Below are positions 48,162-58,222 of a DNA stretch of 64,000 nt, in pieces. Made by a program: the position numbers and the translations under genes. The stretch spans positions 496,001 to 560,000 of the forward strand of contig NZ_JACHVU010000001.1 in NCBI RefSeq assembly GCF_014190915.1. The letters run 5' to 3'. This DNA comes from Mycolicibacterium iranicum. Its GTDB lineage: Bacteria > Actinomycetota > Actinomycetes > Mycobacteriales > Mycobacteriaceae. How positions within the stretch are numbered: the stretch's first letter is position 1; each line of letters opens with the position of its first letter. Below the pieces are notes generated by a model, which was not told where the DNA came from, searched no databases, and worked only from the letters and a program-made list of their open reading frames with translations.

Positions 48162-48665
48162 GTGGAGTACTGCCTGGGTGACCCCGACGGGTCCGCCACC
48201 GTGTGGACCGCCGGTGCCGACACCGACCTCGACGGCGACGGTGTGCTGGACGCGGTCGGCCTCGACCTCGACGACGACGGGGTGATCGACGACGCGCTGC
48301 TCGATCTCGACGACGACGGGATGGCGGATCACGCCGTGATGGATGTCGACGGCGACGGCGCCCCGGAGGCGTACTACACCGACGACGGGACGGGCACCTG
48401 GGCCGTGGGTGCCGACCGAAATGCCGCGGCGCTGAGGTGGTTCGGGCTCGACGGTGTGGAGCATCCCGCGTCGGCGGCCCCGGCCGACCTCGACACCGAC
48501 GGCCTCCCGGAGCGGCTCGCCGACTCGGATGGCGACGGCCTGGCCGACCGAGCGTTCGGGGCGGGGGAGGTGTGGGTGGACACGGACGGCGACGGCACCT
48601 GGGATGTGCGGCTGACCGACGCGGACGCCGACGGCATGGCAGACGGTGGCGAACGACTTCGCTGA
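48162..48665 (+). CDS. Asp-rich DxDxDG repeat protein, putative Ca2+ binder (Rv3906c equivalent)
   Basis: A 167-residue protein made almost wholly of DxDxDGxxD-type repeats (for example DTDLDGDGVLDAV, DLDDDGVIDD, DVDGDGAPEAYY, DSDGDGLADRA, DTDGDGTWDV). These resemble thrombospondin type 3 or dockerin-like calcium loops. No signal peptide is visible. The start GTG-GAG-TAC-TGC at 48162 lies 6 bases after pcnA, so the two are likely co-transcribed, as with Mtb Rv3907c-Rv3906c. Calcium binding is inferred from the motif; the role is unknown. Confidence 0.8.
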   Translation: MEYCLGDPDGSATVWTAGADTDLDGDGVLDAVGLDLDDDGVIDDALLDLDDDGMADHAVMDVDGDGAPEAYYTDDGTGTWAVGADRNAAALRWFGLDGVEHPASAAPADLDTDGLPERLADSDGDGLADRAFGAGEVWVDTDGDGTWDVRLTDADADGMADGGERLR

Positions 48666-48778
48666 CGGTGGGCCTCGCAATCCCGTTTGTCGGCTCTTCG
48701 GATGACAACATCGCTACTGACGGGTTGGTAAATTTGCCGCTAGTCCGGCGAATTCCGCCGGGGAAGAGGGGGCTCTCC

Positions 48779-50725
48779 GTGTCGGCACATTCATCGCGCA
48801 CCGCAGGTGGTTCACCAGCGACCACCACGTCGAAAGGCCGCCACCGCGCTGGGAGGAAGACCCCGCGGGAGGCATACAGATGGCTCGGAGCAGGGGCTTT
48901 CACCCTCGGAATGGGTGTAGCCCTGATGGCAGGAACCGGGACCGCTACCGCCGACAGCGGCACGGACGGGTCGGAGTCGTCGTCCACGAGCACCGACTCG
49001 CGGTCCTCTGACGCATCGAAGACGAACACCGCCACGGAGGCCAACAACGAAGCCGGCTCGGAACCGGACGGTGCGAGCGCGACGCCGGCCGGAGGCACAG
49101 AGAACGATCGCGACGTTGCCGAAACCGCAGAGGCCGAGGCGGCCGACGAGAACGAGGACGCTTCATCGTTGAAAGACAACCAGCGGAAGACCGCCACGTT
49201 CCGCCGTGTCGGCGAGGCACCGGCAGCGGGGGAGGCGACGTCCGACGGTCCGGTCGACGAAGATCCGCTCCTTGCAGCGGCGTTCGCGCTGCCGGTCGTG
49301 CCTTCCGACGGGAAGGAAGCTGCGAAGGGTTCGAACCGTTCTGCAGCTGTTCCGAACACCGCTCCGACAGTGACCGTCCGCTCGCCCGGTTCGCCGGGGA
49401 TGTTCTCCTCGAATGTCTACGGGCGTATCAAGGCGACTGATCCCGACCGGGACAAGCTCACCTACATCGGCGGGTCAACTGCGCTGGGCAAGGTCTCCGT
49501 CAACAGGTTCGGCTCGTTCACGTACACCCCGACCAAGGCCGCACAGCACGATGCCGCGGCGCCCAACGGCCGGAAGACGGATTCGATCGGGATCACCGTC
49601 GACGACGGGTTCGGTGGCGTTGTGACGACCTACGTGACGGTCACGATCAAGCCTGCCAATGCACGTCCCAACGGCAGAACGACGATGGGAGCTACCAACC
49701 CCGCCACGGGTGCTGTGACGGGCAAGGTCACGGGCACCGACAAGGACGGCGACGTGCTGGGGTTCGCTGGATCTGCAGCCACGGAGCGAGGCAACGTCGT
49801 CGTCTACGGCGACGGGACATTCGTGTACACCCCCACCGCTGAGGCACTGGCCGGGGCGACGAGCTTGTTCAAGCGGACCGATCGGTTCTCGGTGACGGTG
49901 ACCGACGGGCATGGCGGCACTGCGACGGTCTCGGTGCGGGTCAAGATCCCGAAGCCGGGTGCGAACCAGTCCCCTCAGCTCGGAAGTCCCCAGTTCACGG
50001 TCGACGGCATCGACGGCAACAACGGACTGGTGGTCGGTCACATCAACGCGACGGATCCGGAAGGGTTCGCGCTGACCTATCGTCTCAACCTGACCGTCGA
50101 CCCCGGCGTCGGCACGGTCGCCGTCAATCCCGGGGGCCAGTTCAGCTTCGTCCCCACGGTCGCAGCGCGCGAGGCGGCGTTCCGTTCTCCAGGCGAGGAC
50201 ACGGTGCAGTTCAGCGCCGTGGTCACCGACGGCGCCGCGGAAAGCATCGTCGTCATCACCGTGCCGGTCAGCGCCAAAGCGCCCCCGCCGCCGCCTCCGT
50301 CGACACCGCCGCTCAGTGCCAGGGTGGATTCGTTCGTTGCCGCGACCCGGGGCAGGACGATCGCCGCGCCGGACGGCAGCTATCCGGGCGAGTGCGTGTC
50401 CCTTGTCAAGCGGTTCCTGCGCGACGTACACGGAATCTCGGCGGGGGCTTGGGGCAATGCAGTCGACTACCGACAGGGCGCTGTCGGGGGTAATCAGATG
50501 GCGGCGCGGGGCTTCGTCTGGCGCACCGACGGCAATTTCCAGAACGGCGACATTCTGGTGTGGGGCAGCGGTGCCGGAACAGCCTTCGGCCACATCGGGA
50601 TCTGGCATGCGGGCAAGCTTTACGACCAGAACAACTACGGAAGCGGTCGGGCGTCGGCTCCCCGTACCGCCAACTACTCGCCCTATATCCCGCCCGGCCG
50701 ACTGGGCTACTGGCGCAAGGCGTAG
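48779..50725 (+). CDS. Secreted cadherin/VCBS-like repeat protein with C-terminal CHAP domain
   Basis: A 648-residue predicted exported protein. The N-terminus has a long signal peptide with RKTPREAYRWLGAGAFTLGM and a cut near TATA-DS (about residue 58). Residues 60-170 are disordered, Ser/Thr/Glu-rich. Three cadherin/VCBS-like Ig repeats follow (about 185-500; ATDPDRDKLTY, GTDKDGDVLGF and ATDPEGFALTY mark each), then a PPPPPPSTPP linker and a CHAP domain (about 512-648) with putative catalytic Cys539 (YPGECVSLVK) and His605 (FGHIGIW). CHAP domains usually cleave peptidoglycan peptides as amidases or endopeptidases. The GTG at 48779 follows AAGAGGGGG by 7 bases; the open frame starts earlier only because of high GC. 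I know of no Mtb equivalent at this locus. Confidence 0.78.
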   Translation: MSAHSSRTAGGSPATTTSKGRHRAGRKTPREAYRWLGAGAFTLGMGVALMAGTGTATADSGTDGSESSSTSTDSRSSDASKTNTATEANNEAGSEPDGASATPAGGTENDRDVAETAEAEAADENEDASSLKDNQRKTATFRRVGEAPAAGEATSDGPVDEDPLLAAAFALPVVPSDGKEAAKGSNRSAAVPNTAPTVTVRSPGSPGMFSSNVYGRIKATDPDRDKLTYIGGSTALGKVSVNRFGSFTYTPTKAAQHDAAAPNGRKTDSIGITVDDGFGGVVTTYVTVTIKPANARPNGRTTMGATNPATGAVTGKVTGTDKDGDVLGFAGSAATERGNVVVYGDGTFVYTPTAEALAGATSLFKRTDRFSVTVTDGHGGTATVSVRVKIPKPGANQSPQLGSPQFTVDGIDGNNGLVVGHINATDPEGFALTYRLNLTVDPGVGTVAVNPGGQFSFVPTVAAREAAFRSPGEDTVQFSAVVTDGAAESIVVITVPVSAKAPPPPPPSTPPLSARVDSFVAATRGRTIAAPDGSYPGECVSLVKRFLRDVHGISAGAWGNAVDYRQGAVGGNQMAARGFVWRTDGNFQNGDILVWGSGAGTAFGHIGIWHAGKLYDQNNYGSGRASAPRTANYSPYIPPGRLGYWRKA

Positions 50726-50731
50726 CAGGCT

Positions 50732-51508
50732 CTAGCCGCGGCCGGGCCCTGGCGGTCCGGCGAAGGCCTGCGCGATCGTCAACCACTTCTCGGCGTCGGG
50801 CCCGGTCGCGGCGACATCCAGCTCGGACCGGGCGCGTCGCTGCGTGACCACCATGCAGAAATCCTGCGCAGCGCCGGTCACGAACTGCTCGGCGTCCTCG
50901 GGGCCCCACGTCCAGACCGATCCGTCCGGTGCGGACAGTTTCACATGGAACGGTTCCGCCGGCGGGGTGAGTCCGTTGACCACGTAGGCGAAATCCCGCG
51001 TGCGGACGCCGATGTGGGCGATCGACTTCAGGCGCGCGGTCGGCGTCCGGGCAACGCCCAGCGCGTCGGCGACGTCGAGGCCGTGCGCCCAGGTCTCCAT
51101 CAGCCGGGCGGTCGCCATCGACGGAGCACTCATCGGCGGGCCGAACCACGGCAGTTTGCGGCCGTCGACGACCGTCAGCAGTTCGTCGTGCAGGGCTTTG
51201 CGGGTGGCCCGCCAGTCGGCGAGCAGCTCGGCGGGTGGCAGCGCCGCCAGTTCCTCGGCACCGGCGTCGACGAATCCGGAGGGGTTCTCGGAGGCCTGAG
51301 CCAGCACCGCGGCGAAACCCGCCTCGTCGGTCACCGACAGCAGCGCGACGCGGTCGGTCCACAGCAGGTGTGCGATCTGGTGGGCGATCGTCCATCCCGG
51401 CGCGGGCGTCGGGGTCGCCCACCGGTCGGGCGTCAGCGCGGCGACGAGTCCGTCGAGGTCGTCGCTTTCCGCGCGTAGATCGTCGACCATCGGGGCTGCT
51501 CCGGCCAT
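50732..51508 (-). CDS. TIGR03084-family metal-binding protein (Rv0036c equivalent; maleylpyruvate isomerase-like)
   Basis: A 258-residue protein of the DinB/mycothiol-dependent maleylpyruvate isomerase superfamily. Putative metal ligands lie in [13 protein letters not shown] and [14 protein letters not shown]. The C-terminal part ([23 protein letters not shown]) is the TIGR03084 extension. ATG at 51508 was used; ATG at 51490 with GGAG at 8 bases is an equal alternative. It is convergent with the CHAP gene and follows the MFS gene. The reaction is unknown. Confidence 0.8.
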   Translation of the reverse strand: MAGAAPMVDDLRAESDDLDGLVAALTPDRWATPTPAPGWTIAHQIAHLLWTDRVALLSVTDEAGFAAVLAQASENPSGFVDAGAEELAALPPAELLADWRATRKALHDELLTVVDGRKLPWFGPPMSAPSMATARLMETWAHGLDVADALGVARTPTARLKSIAHIGVRTRDFAYVVNGLTPPAEPFHVKLSAPDGSVWTWGPEDAEQFVTGAAQDFCMVVTQRRARSELDVAATGPDAEKWLTIAQAFAGPPGPGRG

Positions 51509-51518
51509 ACGGGTCACC

Positions 51519-52811
51519 CTAGCCGCGGGCCCGCCGACGCCGGCCCACCACCGCATGGACGGCGAGCCCCGCCAGGTAGATCGCGGCGCCGCCGGCGGCG
51601 AGCGCGGGGGACTGGCCGTTCGCAGGGATCACCGCTGCGGCGCCGGTGATCGCGATGATGAAGGCCAGCCAGAACAGGGAGTCCTGCACCGCGAACAGAT
51701 GTCCTCGCAGCGCGTCGTCCACGTCGATCTGCATGGCGGTGTCGGCGCAGAGCTTGACCACCTGGCCCGCCGCACCGAGCAGGAACCCGCACACGATCAT
51801 GACCGGCAGGTGCAGGGTGGCGCCCATGAGCTGCACCACCGCGGAGAACGCCAGCGCGCCGTTGGGCGTCGCGTACCGGCCCCACTTCTTGACCAGTGCG
51901 GGGGTCACGAGGGTGGCCAGGAACTGTCCCGCGCCGCCCGCGGTGACGAACAGGACCGTCGTGCCGAGACCGGCCACCGTCGCGGCTTCGGTGTGACGGA
52001 CCATCACGAGCACCAGCAAGGTGTTGATGCCGAAGACCATCCGGTGTGCGCCCAGCCCGGCCAGTGTGCCGGCGACCGTCGGCACCGCCAGGACGGTGCG
52101 GGCGCCGTGCACCCATCCGGTCGCCACCGCGTAGAGCGCCGAACCGTGGACCGCGCGCACGCTGTCGTCGGGACCCAGCAGGCGCGGTGGGAACCGCATC
52201 GACAGCCACAGCGCCAACCCCACCGGCGCGGTCACGAGGAAGATCACCACCGACGCACCGGTGTCGCCTGCCCCGAAGAGCCATCGGGGGATCAGCATCG
52301 ACATCGCCCCCGCGAACGCGGCGACAGAACCGGTCGCGGTGGCCACCGAGTTCATCGCGATCACCTGGGCCCGCGGAACGACGTGCGGTAGAGCCGCCGA
52401 GAGTCCCGAGGAGACGAAGCGGGTGAACCCGTTGGCGAGCAACGCGCTCAACAGGATTGGGATGTCGCCGACGCCGGCGGCCAGCAGCGCACCGACACCG
52501 ACGATCACCGCGAGCCGGCCGGTGTTGGCGGCGACGAGCACCAGGCGCCGGTCCCAGCGGTCGAGCAGCGCGCCGGCGAACGGGCCCAGAAGCGAGTAGG
52601 GCAGGAACAGCACCGCGAATGCCGCGGCGATCGCCCACGGCTCGGCTTCGCGCTCCGGGTTGAACAGGATGGCGCCGGCGATGCCGGCCTGGAACAGCCC
52701 GTCGCCGAACTGGCTCACGGCCCTCAGTTCGAGCAGCCGCCGGAACTCCGGAAGCGCCCGCACCGAACGCCACAACGTCCGGGGGGCGCTGTCGTCGGGC
52801 ACGGGTGTCAC
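51519..52811 (-). CDS. Major facilitator superfamily transporter (Rv0037c equivalent)
   Basis: A roughly 430-residue membrane protein with about 12 helices. The intracellular loop [17 protein letters not shown] matches the MFS GxxxDRxGRR-type motif between helices 2 and 3. The start is uncertain: GTG at 52811 and GTG at 52799 are both in frame after CAGGA; an open frame to 53066 runs under the divergent yqgE and lacks membrane-protein character. The substrate cannot be predicted. Its end lies 10 bases from the TIGR03084 gene, which follows on the same strand. Confidence 0.85.
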   Translation of the reverse strand: MTPVPDDSAPRTLWRSVRALPEFRRLLELRAVSQFGDGLFQAGIAGAILFNPEREAEPWAIAAAFAVLFLPYSLLGPFAGALLDRWDRRLVLVAANTGRLAVIVGVGALLAAGVGDIPILLSALLANGFTRFVSSGLSAALPHVVPRAQVIAMNSVATATGSVAAFAGAMSMLIPRWLFGAGDTGASVVIFLVTAPVGLALWLSMRFPPRLLGPDDSVRAVHGSALYAVATGWVHGARTVLAVPTVAGTLAGLGAHRMVFGINTLLVLVMVRHTEAATVAGLGTTVLFVTAGGAGQFLATLVTPALVKKWGRYATPNGALAFSAVVQLMGATLHLPVMIVCGFLLGAAGQVVKLCADTAMQIDVDDALRGHLFAVQDSLFWLAFIIAITGAAAVIPANGQSPALAAGGAAIYLAGLAVHAVVGRRRRARG

Positions 52812-52938
52812 GTCCTGTTGGGGCTGGGGGTCGGGTCGGTCGGCGTCTCGCGCGAAGCGACCCGACCCACAGTACAAATATCCCCGCGGGGTCGGCTTGT
52901 TCGCCCCGATCAGGTGACGGTGGTGACATGATGGTCCG

Positions 52939-53553
52939 ATGGGGCAGCCAGAGGATCCGGAGGATTTCCAAGACAGGGCCGCACCCATCGCTCCCCGCGT
53001 CCGCGCCGGCACCCTGCTTCTCGCCAACACGGATCTGCTGGAACCCACCTTCCGCCGCAGCGTCATCTACGTCGTCGAGCACAACGACGGGGGCACGCTC
53101 GGCGTGGTGTTGAACCGGCCGAGCGAGACGGCCGTCTACAACGTGCTGCCACAGTGGGCGAAGCTGGCCGTCAAGCCGAAGACCATGTTCATCGGTGGTC
53201 CGGTCAAGCGCGATGCTGCCCTGTGTCTGGCCACGCTGCGGTCCGGCGTCGACCCCACGGGCGTGCCCGGTCTGCGTCACGTGCAGGGACGCGTCGTGAT
53301 GGTCGACCTGGACGCCGAGCCGGACTCGCTCGCGCCGGTGGTCGAGGGCGTGCGGATCTTCGCGGGCTACTCAGGCTGGACGATCGGTCAGCTCGAAGGT
53401 GAGATCGAGCGTGACGACTGGATTGTGTTGTCCGCGTTGCCGACTGACGTGCTCGTGGAGCCCAAGGTCGATCTGTGGGCCAGGATTCTGCGGCGTCAGC
53501 CGATGCCGCTGTCGTTGATGGCGACGCACCCGATCGATCTGAGCCGCAACTAG
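52939..53553 (+). CDS. YqgE/AlgH family protein (DUF179, Rv0038 equivalent)
   Basis: A 204-residue cytosolic protein of the UPF0301 family. Conserved blocks are [63 protein letters not shown] and the C-terminal [10 protein letters not shown]. The ATG at 52939 was chosen by family N-terminal position. It is divergent from the MFS gene and convergent with the small membrane protein gene. The biochemical role of this family is not established. Confidence 0.9.
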   Translation: MGQPEDPEDFQDRAAPIAPRVRAGTLLLANTDLLEPTFRRSVIYVVEHNDGGTLGVVLNRPSETAVYNVLPQWAKLAVKPKTMFIGGPVKRDAALCLATLRSGVDPTGVPGLRHVQGRVVMVDLDAEPDSLAPVVEGVRIFAGYSGWTIGQLEGEIERDDWIVLSALPTDVLVEPKVDLWARILRRQPMPLSLMATHPIDLSRN

Positions 53554-53564
53554 CCGTCGGAGGA

Positions 53565-53957
53565 TCAGCGGCCGCAGGACAGCGTGCAGGACCCGCAGGC
53601 GCTGCCACTTCCGCTGCCACTTCCGCTGCCACCGCCGCATCCACCGACGCTCTGGGCCGCCGCGAGGCGGGCGTTCTCCCGGGCGACGAGCTTGGCGCTC
53701 TGCCAGCATCCCGCCGCGACGGTGCCGAGCGCGCCGACGACACAGACGATGAGGACGACCACCGCGGTCGAGGGCCGGGCGGACAACGCGACCACGCCGC
53801 CTGCCGCGAGCATCACCGCCGCCGCCAACTGGGTGGGGGCCACGGCGCGCAGCACGTGCTGGACGAAGTCCTCGGAGGGCCGGCGCATCAACGACCATGC
53901 GCCGAGGGCCGCGATGACCACGGCCGCGCACAGTGTGACCACAGCGGCTACCAGCAT
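53565..53957 (-). CDS. Small membrane protein with Cys/Gly/Ser-rich tail (Rv0039c equivalent)
   Basis: A 130-residue protein with three predicted transmembrane helices (about residues 1-20, 40-60 and 66-85) and a C-terminal GGSGSGSGSGS linker ending in the cysteine-rich CGSCTLSCGR. The ATG at 53957 (MLVAAVVTLCAAVV) gives the helix start; the open frame upstream is antiphase to the next gene. Position between yqgE and mtc28 matches Mtb. Clustered cysteines could bind metal, but no function is known. Confidence 0.72.
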   Translation of the reverse strand: MLVAAVVTLCAAVVIAALGAWSLMRRPSEDFVQHVLRAVAPTQLAAAVMLAAGGVVALSARPSTAVVVLIVCVVGALGTVAAGCWQSAKLVARENARLAAAQSVGGCGGGSGSGSGSGSACGSCTLSCGR

Positions 53958-54030
53958 GAGCGACAGAATACGTCGTGTGGAGCGGGTCGCCGTCCCCCGG
54001 GCGCCAGGCTTCGCCCGGGGGACGACGTCG

Positions 54031-54972
54031 CTATCCCTGCAATCCCAACAGCTGTGGCGGGGGGGCCACTGCGGGGACGCCGGGAGCTGGGGGTGCCGCC
54101 GCGGGCTGCGGCAGCGGCGGGGTGCCGGGAAGCGGCATGACGGGTGCGGGTCCGGGCACGCTGACCTTGAAGCCGTTGATGATGGCCTCGGTGGCGTCGG
54201 CCGCGGCGACGACCTGGTCGACACTGGTGGTGACCGCCAGCGACACCAGGTACCTGTCGGGGCCCGCCGTGGCGATCACGTGCCGCCGCGAGGTGTTCAG
54301 GGTCAGGTTGTTCTCGCGGTAGGTGCCTTCGATCAGCGAGGACGGCATGCCGCCGAAGTCGGCGAGCGACGCATCGGTCGAACGCCAGGCCGGCAGCTTC
54401 TGGCTGTCGATGAAGCCGTGGCTGATGGCTTCCTTCGGGTCGAACTGCCCGACGAGCTTGTAGACGACCACCTGGGCATTGGACGAGTACAGGCCGTTGC
54501 CGCCGACGCGGTCGGCGAGCACGGCGAACGCATCCGGGACATTCGGGTCGGGGATGTGCTCCCAGCCGCGCGGCATCGGCAGGACGATGTTGAGGGCCCG
54601 GAAGTCGCGACTGGACTGGGGTTCGAGGGCGACGCCCTTCGAGGCGAAGAACTCGGTGAGGGTGCCCGAGGCCGCCGGGGCGATCGTCGACACCGGTCGT
54701 GGCGGCACCGCCGGAGTGCCGACCGCGGCGGGGACGGCCGCGGGGCCGGCGGTGGCGGGAATCACACCGGGCTGAGCCGCCGGTTGCGCCGCCGCATTCG
54801 GTGCCACCGTGACCGTCTGGGTCACTGTGGCCGGGGCGGGCAGAACGGGCTGCGGAATCGCCGGCTGGGCGGATGCCGTCGAGGCGGCGACGCCCAGCAC
54901 CCCTGCGACACCGGCTGCGCATGCACCGATGCCTCCTGCCAGAACCCGCCAGTGGCGGGCGATTTCGCTCAT
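54031..54972 (-). CDS. mtc28: Secreted proline-rich LpqN-family protein Mtc28
   Basis: A 313-residue exported protein. The ATG at 54972 (MSEIARHWRVLAGGIG) opens a signal peptide ending near TASAQPA. A Pro/Ala/Thr-rich linker (about residues 35-105) precedes the LpqN-type domain (about 106-275), with VLPMPRGWEHIPDPN, DAFAVLADRV and KLPAWRSTDASLADF. The C-terminus is again Pro/Ala-rich. There is no lipobox cysteine, so it is secreted rather than lipidated. It corresponds to the Mtb 28-kDa proline-rich antigen; LpqN-type proteins are linked to envelope lipid assembly. Confidence 0.88.
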   Translation of the reverse strand: MSEIARHWRVLAGGIGACAAGVAGVLGVAASTASAQPAIPQPVLPAPATVTQTVTVAPNAAAQPAAQPGVIPATAGPAAVPAAVGTPAVPPRPVSTIAPAASGTLTEFFASKGVALEPQSSRDFRALNIVLPMPRGWEHIPDPNVPDAFAVLADRVGGNGLYSSNAQVVVYKLVGQFDPKEAISHGFIDSQKLPAWRSTDASLADFGGMPSSLIEGTYRENNLTLNTSRRHVIATAGPDRYLVSLAVTTSVDQVVAAADATEAIINGFKVSVPGPAPVMPLPGTPPLPQPAAAPPAPGVPAVAPPPQLLGLQG

Positions 54973-55144
54973 CCGAGTGCAGTCCTTCCATGCTCGGTGG
55001 GTCAGGCGAGAAATGTATCCATGCCCTGCGACGGCCCACCAGGGCTGGAACCGACCTGGGACCAACCCCTGATGCATCCGCAACGGAACCGAGACCTGGC
55101 CGTGGCCGGGAAATCGGCGAGAGGGGTGCTTATACCCTGGTGGG

Positions 55145-58015
55145 GTGACTGAAACGCCGACTCCGGCCGGAGCAGAGTCCTCGAGCGAACGCCCGGGCGA
55201 CGACATGCCCCGGCACCGCTACACCGCCGACCTCGCCGGTGAGATCGAACGGGCGTGGCAGCAGCGGTGGACCGAGTCCGGCACGTTCGACGTCGCGAAC
55301 CCCGTCGGGACTCTGGCCCCCGCCGACGGCAGCGAGGTACCCGCCGACAAGATGTTCGTGCAGGACATGTTTCCGTATCCGTCCGGCGAGGGCCTGCACG
55401 TCGGGCACCCCCTCGGCTACATCGCCACCGACGTCTACGCCCGCTACTACCGGATGACTGGGCGTAATGTGTTGCACGCATTGGGATTCGACGCGTTCGG
55501 TCTTCCCGCCGAGCAGTACGCGATCCAGACGGGCACGCATCCGCGTACCAGGACCGAAGCCAACATCGTCAACTTCCGGCGCCAGCTGGGCCGGTTGGGG
55601 CTGGGCCACGACTCGCGCCGCAGCTTCTCCACCACCGACGTCGACTTCTACAAGTGGACGCAATGGATCTTCCTGCAGATCTTCAACGCGTGGTTCGACA
55701 CCGACCAGAACAAGGCGCGCCCCATCGCCGAGCTGATCGCGCAGTTCGAGTCGGGTGCCCGCCCCACGGGCGACGGGCGCTCGTGGGCCGATCTCGACGC
55801 CGCGGCGCGCGCTGATCTCGTCGACTCCCACCGCCTGGTGTACCTCGCGGACTCGGTCGTGAACTGGTGCCCTGGCCTGGGCACCGTGCTCGCCAACGAA
55901 GAGGTCACCGCCGACGGGCGCAGCGAGCGCGGCAATTTCCCCGTGTTCCGGAAACGCCTGCGGCAGTGGATGATGCGCATCACCGCGTACTCCGACCGGC
56001 TGCTGGAAGATCTCGATGTGCTGGACTGGCCGGACAAGGTCAAGACGATGCAGCGCAACTGGATCGGGCGCTCCACCGGCGCCTCGGTCCAGTTCGCCAC
56101 GGACGCCGGGGACATCGAGGTCTTCACGACGAGACCGGACACGCTGTTCGGCGCGACGTACATCGTGTTGGCGCCCGAGCACGAGCTGGTGGATCAGCTG
56201 ATCGCACCGGCATGGCCCGAGGGGGTCGACGAACGCTGGACGTTCGGTGCGGCTACGCCCGCGTCCGCGGTGGCCGCCTACCGCACCGCGATCGCTGCGA
56301 AATCGGACCTCGAACGCCAGGAGAACAAGTCCAAGACGGGGGTATTCCTCGGCGCATACGCGGTCAATCCTGCCAATGGGCAACAGGTTCCGGTGTTCAT
56401 CGCCGACTATGTGCTGGCCGGCTACGGCACCGGCGCGATCATGGCCGTCCCCGGCGGCGACCAGCGTGACTGGGACTTTGCCACGGAGTTCGGGCTTCCG
56501 ATCGTGGAAGTGGTTGCCGGCGGCGACATCTCAGTCGAGGCGTATACCGGCGACGGCCCGCTGGTGAACTCCGGCTTCCTGGACGGCATGGACGTCGCCA
56601 CGGCCAAGCAGGCGATGACCGACAAGCTGACCGCCGACGGCCGTGGCCGGGCCCGCATCGAATACAAGCTCAGGGACTGGCTTTTCGCTCGGCAACGCTA
56701 CTGGGGTGAACCGTTCCCGATCGTCTACGACGCCGACGGTCGCGCGCACGGTCTGCCCGAGCAGCTGCTGCCCGTCGAGCTTCCGGACGTGCCCGATTAC
56801 TCGCCGGTGTCGTTCGACCCCGACGACGCCGACAGCGAGCCCTCCCCGCCGTTGGCGAAGGTCATCGACTGGGTCAACGTCGAACTCGACCTCGGCGACG
56901 GCCTCAAGAGCTACACCCGCGACACCAACGTGATGCCGCAGTGGGCCGGCAGCTCCTGGTACGAGCTGCGCTACACCGACCCGTACAACGAAGAAGCTCT
57001 GTGCGCCAAGGAGAACGAGGCGTACTGGATGGGTCCGCGGCCCGCCGAGCACGGCCCCGACGACCCGGGTGGCGTCGATCTGTATGTCGGCGGCGTCGAG
57101 CACGCCGTGCTACATCTGCTCTATTCGCGGTTCTGGCACAAGGTCCTCTACGACCTCGGGCACGTCAGCTCGCGGGAGCCCTACCGCCGGCTGGTGAACC
57201 AGGGGTACATCCAGGCGTTCGCCTACACCGACTCGCGCGGGTCCTACGTGCCGGCGGCGGAGGTCGTCGAGCGGGACGGGAAGTTCTACTGGGGATCGCC
57301 GGAGCAGGAGGTCACCCAGGAGTTCGGCAAGATCGGCAAGAGTCTGAAGAACTCGGTGTCGCCCGACGAGATCTGCGACAACTACGGGGCGGACACGCTG
57401 CGGGTCTACGAGATGTCGATGGGTCCGCTGGAGGCGTCGCGGCCGTGGGCGACCAAGGATGTCGTCGGTGCGCACCGCTTCCTGCAGCGGGTGTGGCGAC
57501 TGGTCGTCGACGAGGAGAGCGGGGCGGTCCGCGTCGGCGAGGACGCGATCGACGACGAGACGCAGAGGCTGCTGCATCGCACGATCGCCGGTGCGGCAGA
57601 CGATTACGCCGCGCTGCGCAACAACACCGCCGCGGCCAAGCTCATCGAGTACACCAACCATCTGACCAAGCAGTCGGTGACGGCCCGGGACGCGCTCGAG
57701 CCGCTGGTGCTGATGGTGGCTCCGCTGGCACCGCACCTTGCCGAAGAGCTGTGGCGGCGCCTCGGGCACGAGGGATCGCTCGCGCACGGACCGTTCCCGG
57801 TGGCCGATGAGCGGTTCCTGGTCGAGGACACCGTCGAGTACCCGGTTCAGGTCAACGGCAAGGTGCGCGGCCGCGTGACGGTCGCGGCCGACGCCCCCGC
57901 CGACGCGGTGGAGGCCGCCGCGCTGGCCGAGGAGAAGGTGGCCGCCTTCCTCGACGGCAGGACGCCGAAGAAGGTCATCGTGGTCCCGGGCCGCCTGGTC
58001 AACGTCGTCGTCTGA
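55145..58015 (+). CDS. leuS: Leucyl-tRNA synthetase
   Basis: A 956-residue class I synthetase that charges tRNA-Leu. The HIGH motif appears as HVGH in [16 protein letters not shown], and the CP1 editing domain carries [12 protein letters not shown]. The KMSKS loop reads KIGKS (Lys729 region, [15 protein letters not shown]), within family variation. The C-terminal part ends with [15 protein letters not shown]. The GTG at 55145 gives MTETPTPAG; ribosome-binding sequence upstream is weak. Divergent mtc28 starts 172 bases away. Two copies of the palindromic repeat follow the stop. Confidence 0.97.
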   Translation: MTETPTPAGAESSSERPGDDMPRHRYTADLAGEIERAWQQRWTESGTFDVANPVGTLAPADGSEVPADKMFVQDMFPYPSGEGLHVGHPLGYIATDVYARYYRMTGRNVLHALGFDAFGLPAEQYAIQTGTHPRTRTEANIVNFRRQLGRLGLGHDSRRSFSTTDVDFYKWTQWIFLQIFNAWFDTDQNKARPIAELIAQFESGARPTGDGRSWADLDAAARADLVDSHRLVYLADSVVNWCPGLGTVLANEEVTADGRSERGNFPVFRKRLRQWMMRITAYSDRLLEDLDVLDWPDKVKTMQRNWIGRSTGASVQFATDAGDIEVFTTRPDTLFGATYIVLAPEHELVDQLIAPAWPEGVDERWTFGAATPASAVAAYRTAIAAKSDLERQENKSKTGVFLGAYAVNPANGQQVPVFIADYVLAGYGTGAIMAVPGGDQRDWDFATEFGLPIVEVVAGGDISVEAYTGDGPLVNSGFLDGMDVATAKQAMTDKLTADGRGRARIEYKLRDWLFARQRYWGEPFPIVYDADGRAHGLPEQLLPVELPDVPDYSPVSFDPDDADSEPSPPLAKVIDWVNVELDLGDGLKSYTRDTNVMPQWAGSSWYELRYTDPYNEEALCAKENEAYWMGPRPAEHGPDDPGGVDLYVGGVEHAVLHLLYSRFWHKVLYDLGHVSSREPYRRLVNQGYIQAFAYTDSRGSYVPAAEVVERDGKFYWGSPEQEVTQEFGKIGKSLKNSVSPDEICDNYGADTLRVYEMSMGPLEASRPWATKDVVGAHRFLQRVWRLVVDEESGAVRVGEDAIDDETQRLLHRTIAGAADDYAALRNNTAAAKLIEYTNHLTKQSVTARDALEPLVLMVAPLAPHLAEELWRRLGHEGSLAHGPFPVADERFLVEDTVEYPVQVNGKVRGRVTVAADAPADAVEAAALAEEKVAAFLDGRTPKKVIVVPGRLVNVVV

Positions 58016-58038
58016 CCCGCCCCTCTGCCCCCGCCCCC

Positions 58039-58095
58039 GCGCGATTTCGGTGTCGTTGGTCAACCTCAGCGTGACCAACTACACCGAAATCGCGC
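58039..58095. repeat. Palindromic repeat, copy 2, downstream of leuS
   Basis: Arms 58039-58063 and 58071-58095 form a near-perfect 25-bp stem (core TTTCGGTGT[C/A]GTTGGTCA) with a 7-base loop containing CTCAGC. It belongs to the same family as 12718-12766 and lies 23 bases after leuS. Confidence 0.8.
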
Positions 58096-58167
58096 GGGGC
58101 GGAACCGGTTGGGGTGCTGGTGCGTCTGCTCAAGGTGCTCGCCACCATCCGCGCGGCCCTCCGCGCC

Positions 58168-58222
58168 GCGATTCGGGTGTAGTTGGTCAACGCCAGAGTG
58201 ACGAACTACACCGAAATCACGC
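58168..58222. repeat. Palindromic repeat, copy 3, at the 3' end of the short-chain dehydrogenase
   Basis: The third copy (left arm about 58168-58190, right arm 58198-58222) is more diverged but keeps GGTGTAGTTGGTCA and the inverse GAACTACACCGAAATCA. The stop codon of the minus-strand dehydrogenase gene is the TGA of the right arm, as in copy 1. With copy 2 it fills the gap between convergent genes. Confidence 0.78.

Noticed and set aside
51514..53280. Minus-strand open frame of 588 codons overlapping the MFS gene
   Set aside because: Runs in a different frame of the MFS gene, is Arg/Gly-rich and lacks the clear membrane helices seen in the chosen frame.
54973..55144. Possible T-box leader upstream of leuS
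   Set aside because: No recognisable T-box sequence or specifier stem was seen, and the gap is short and shared with divergent mtc28.
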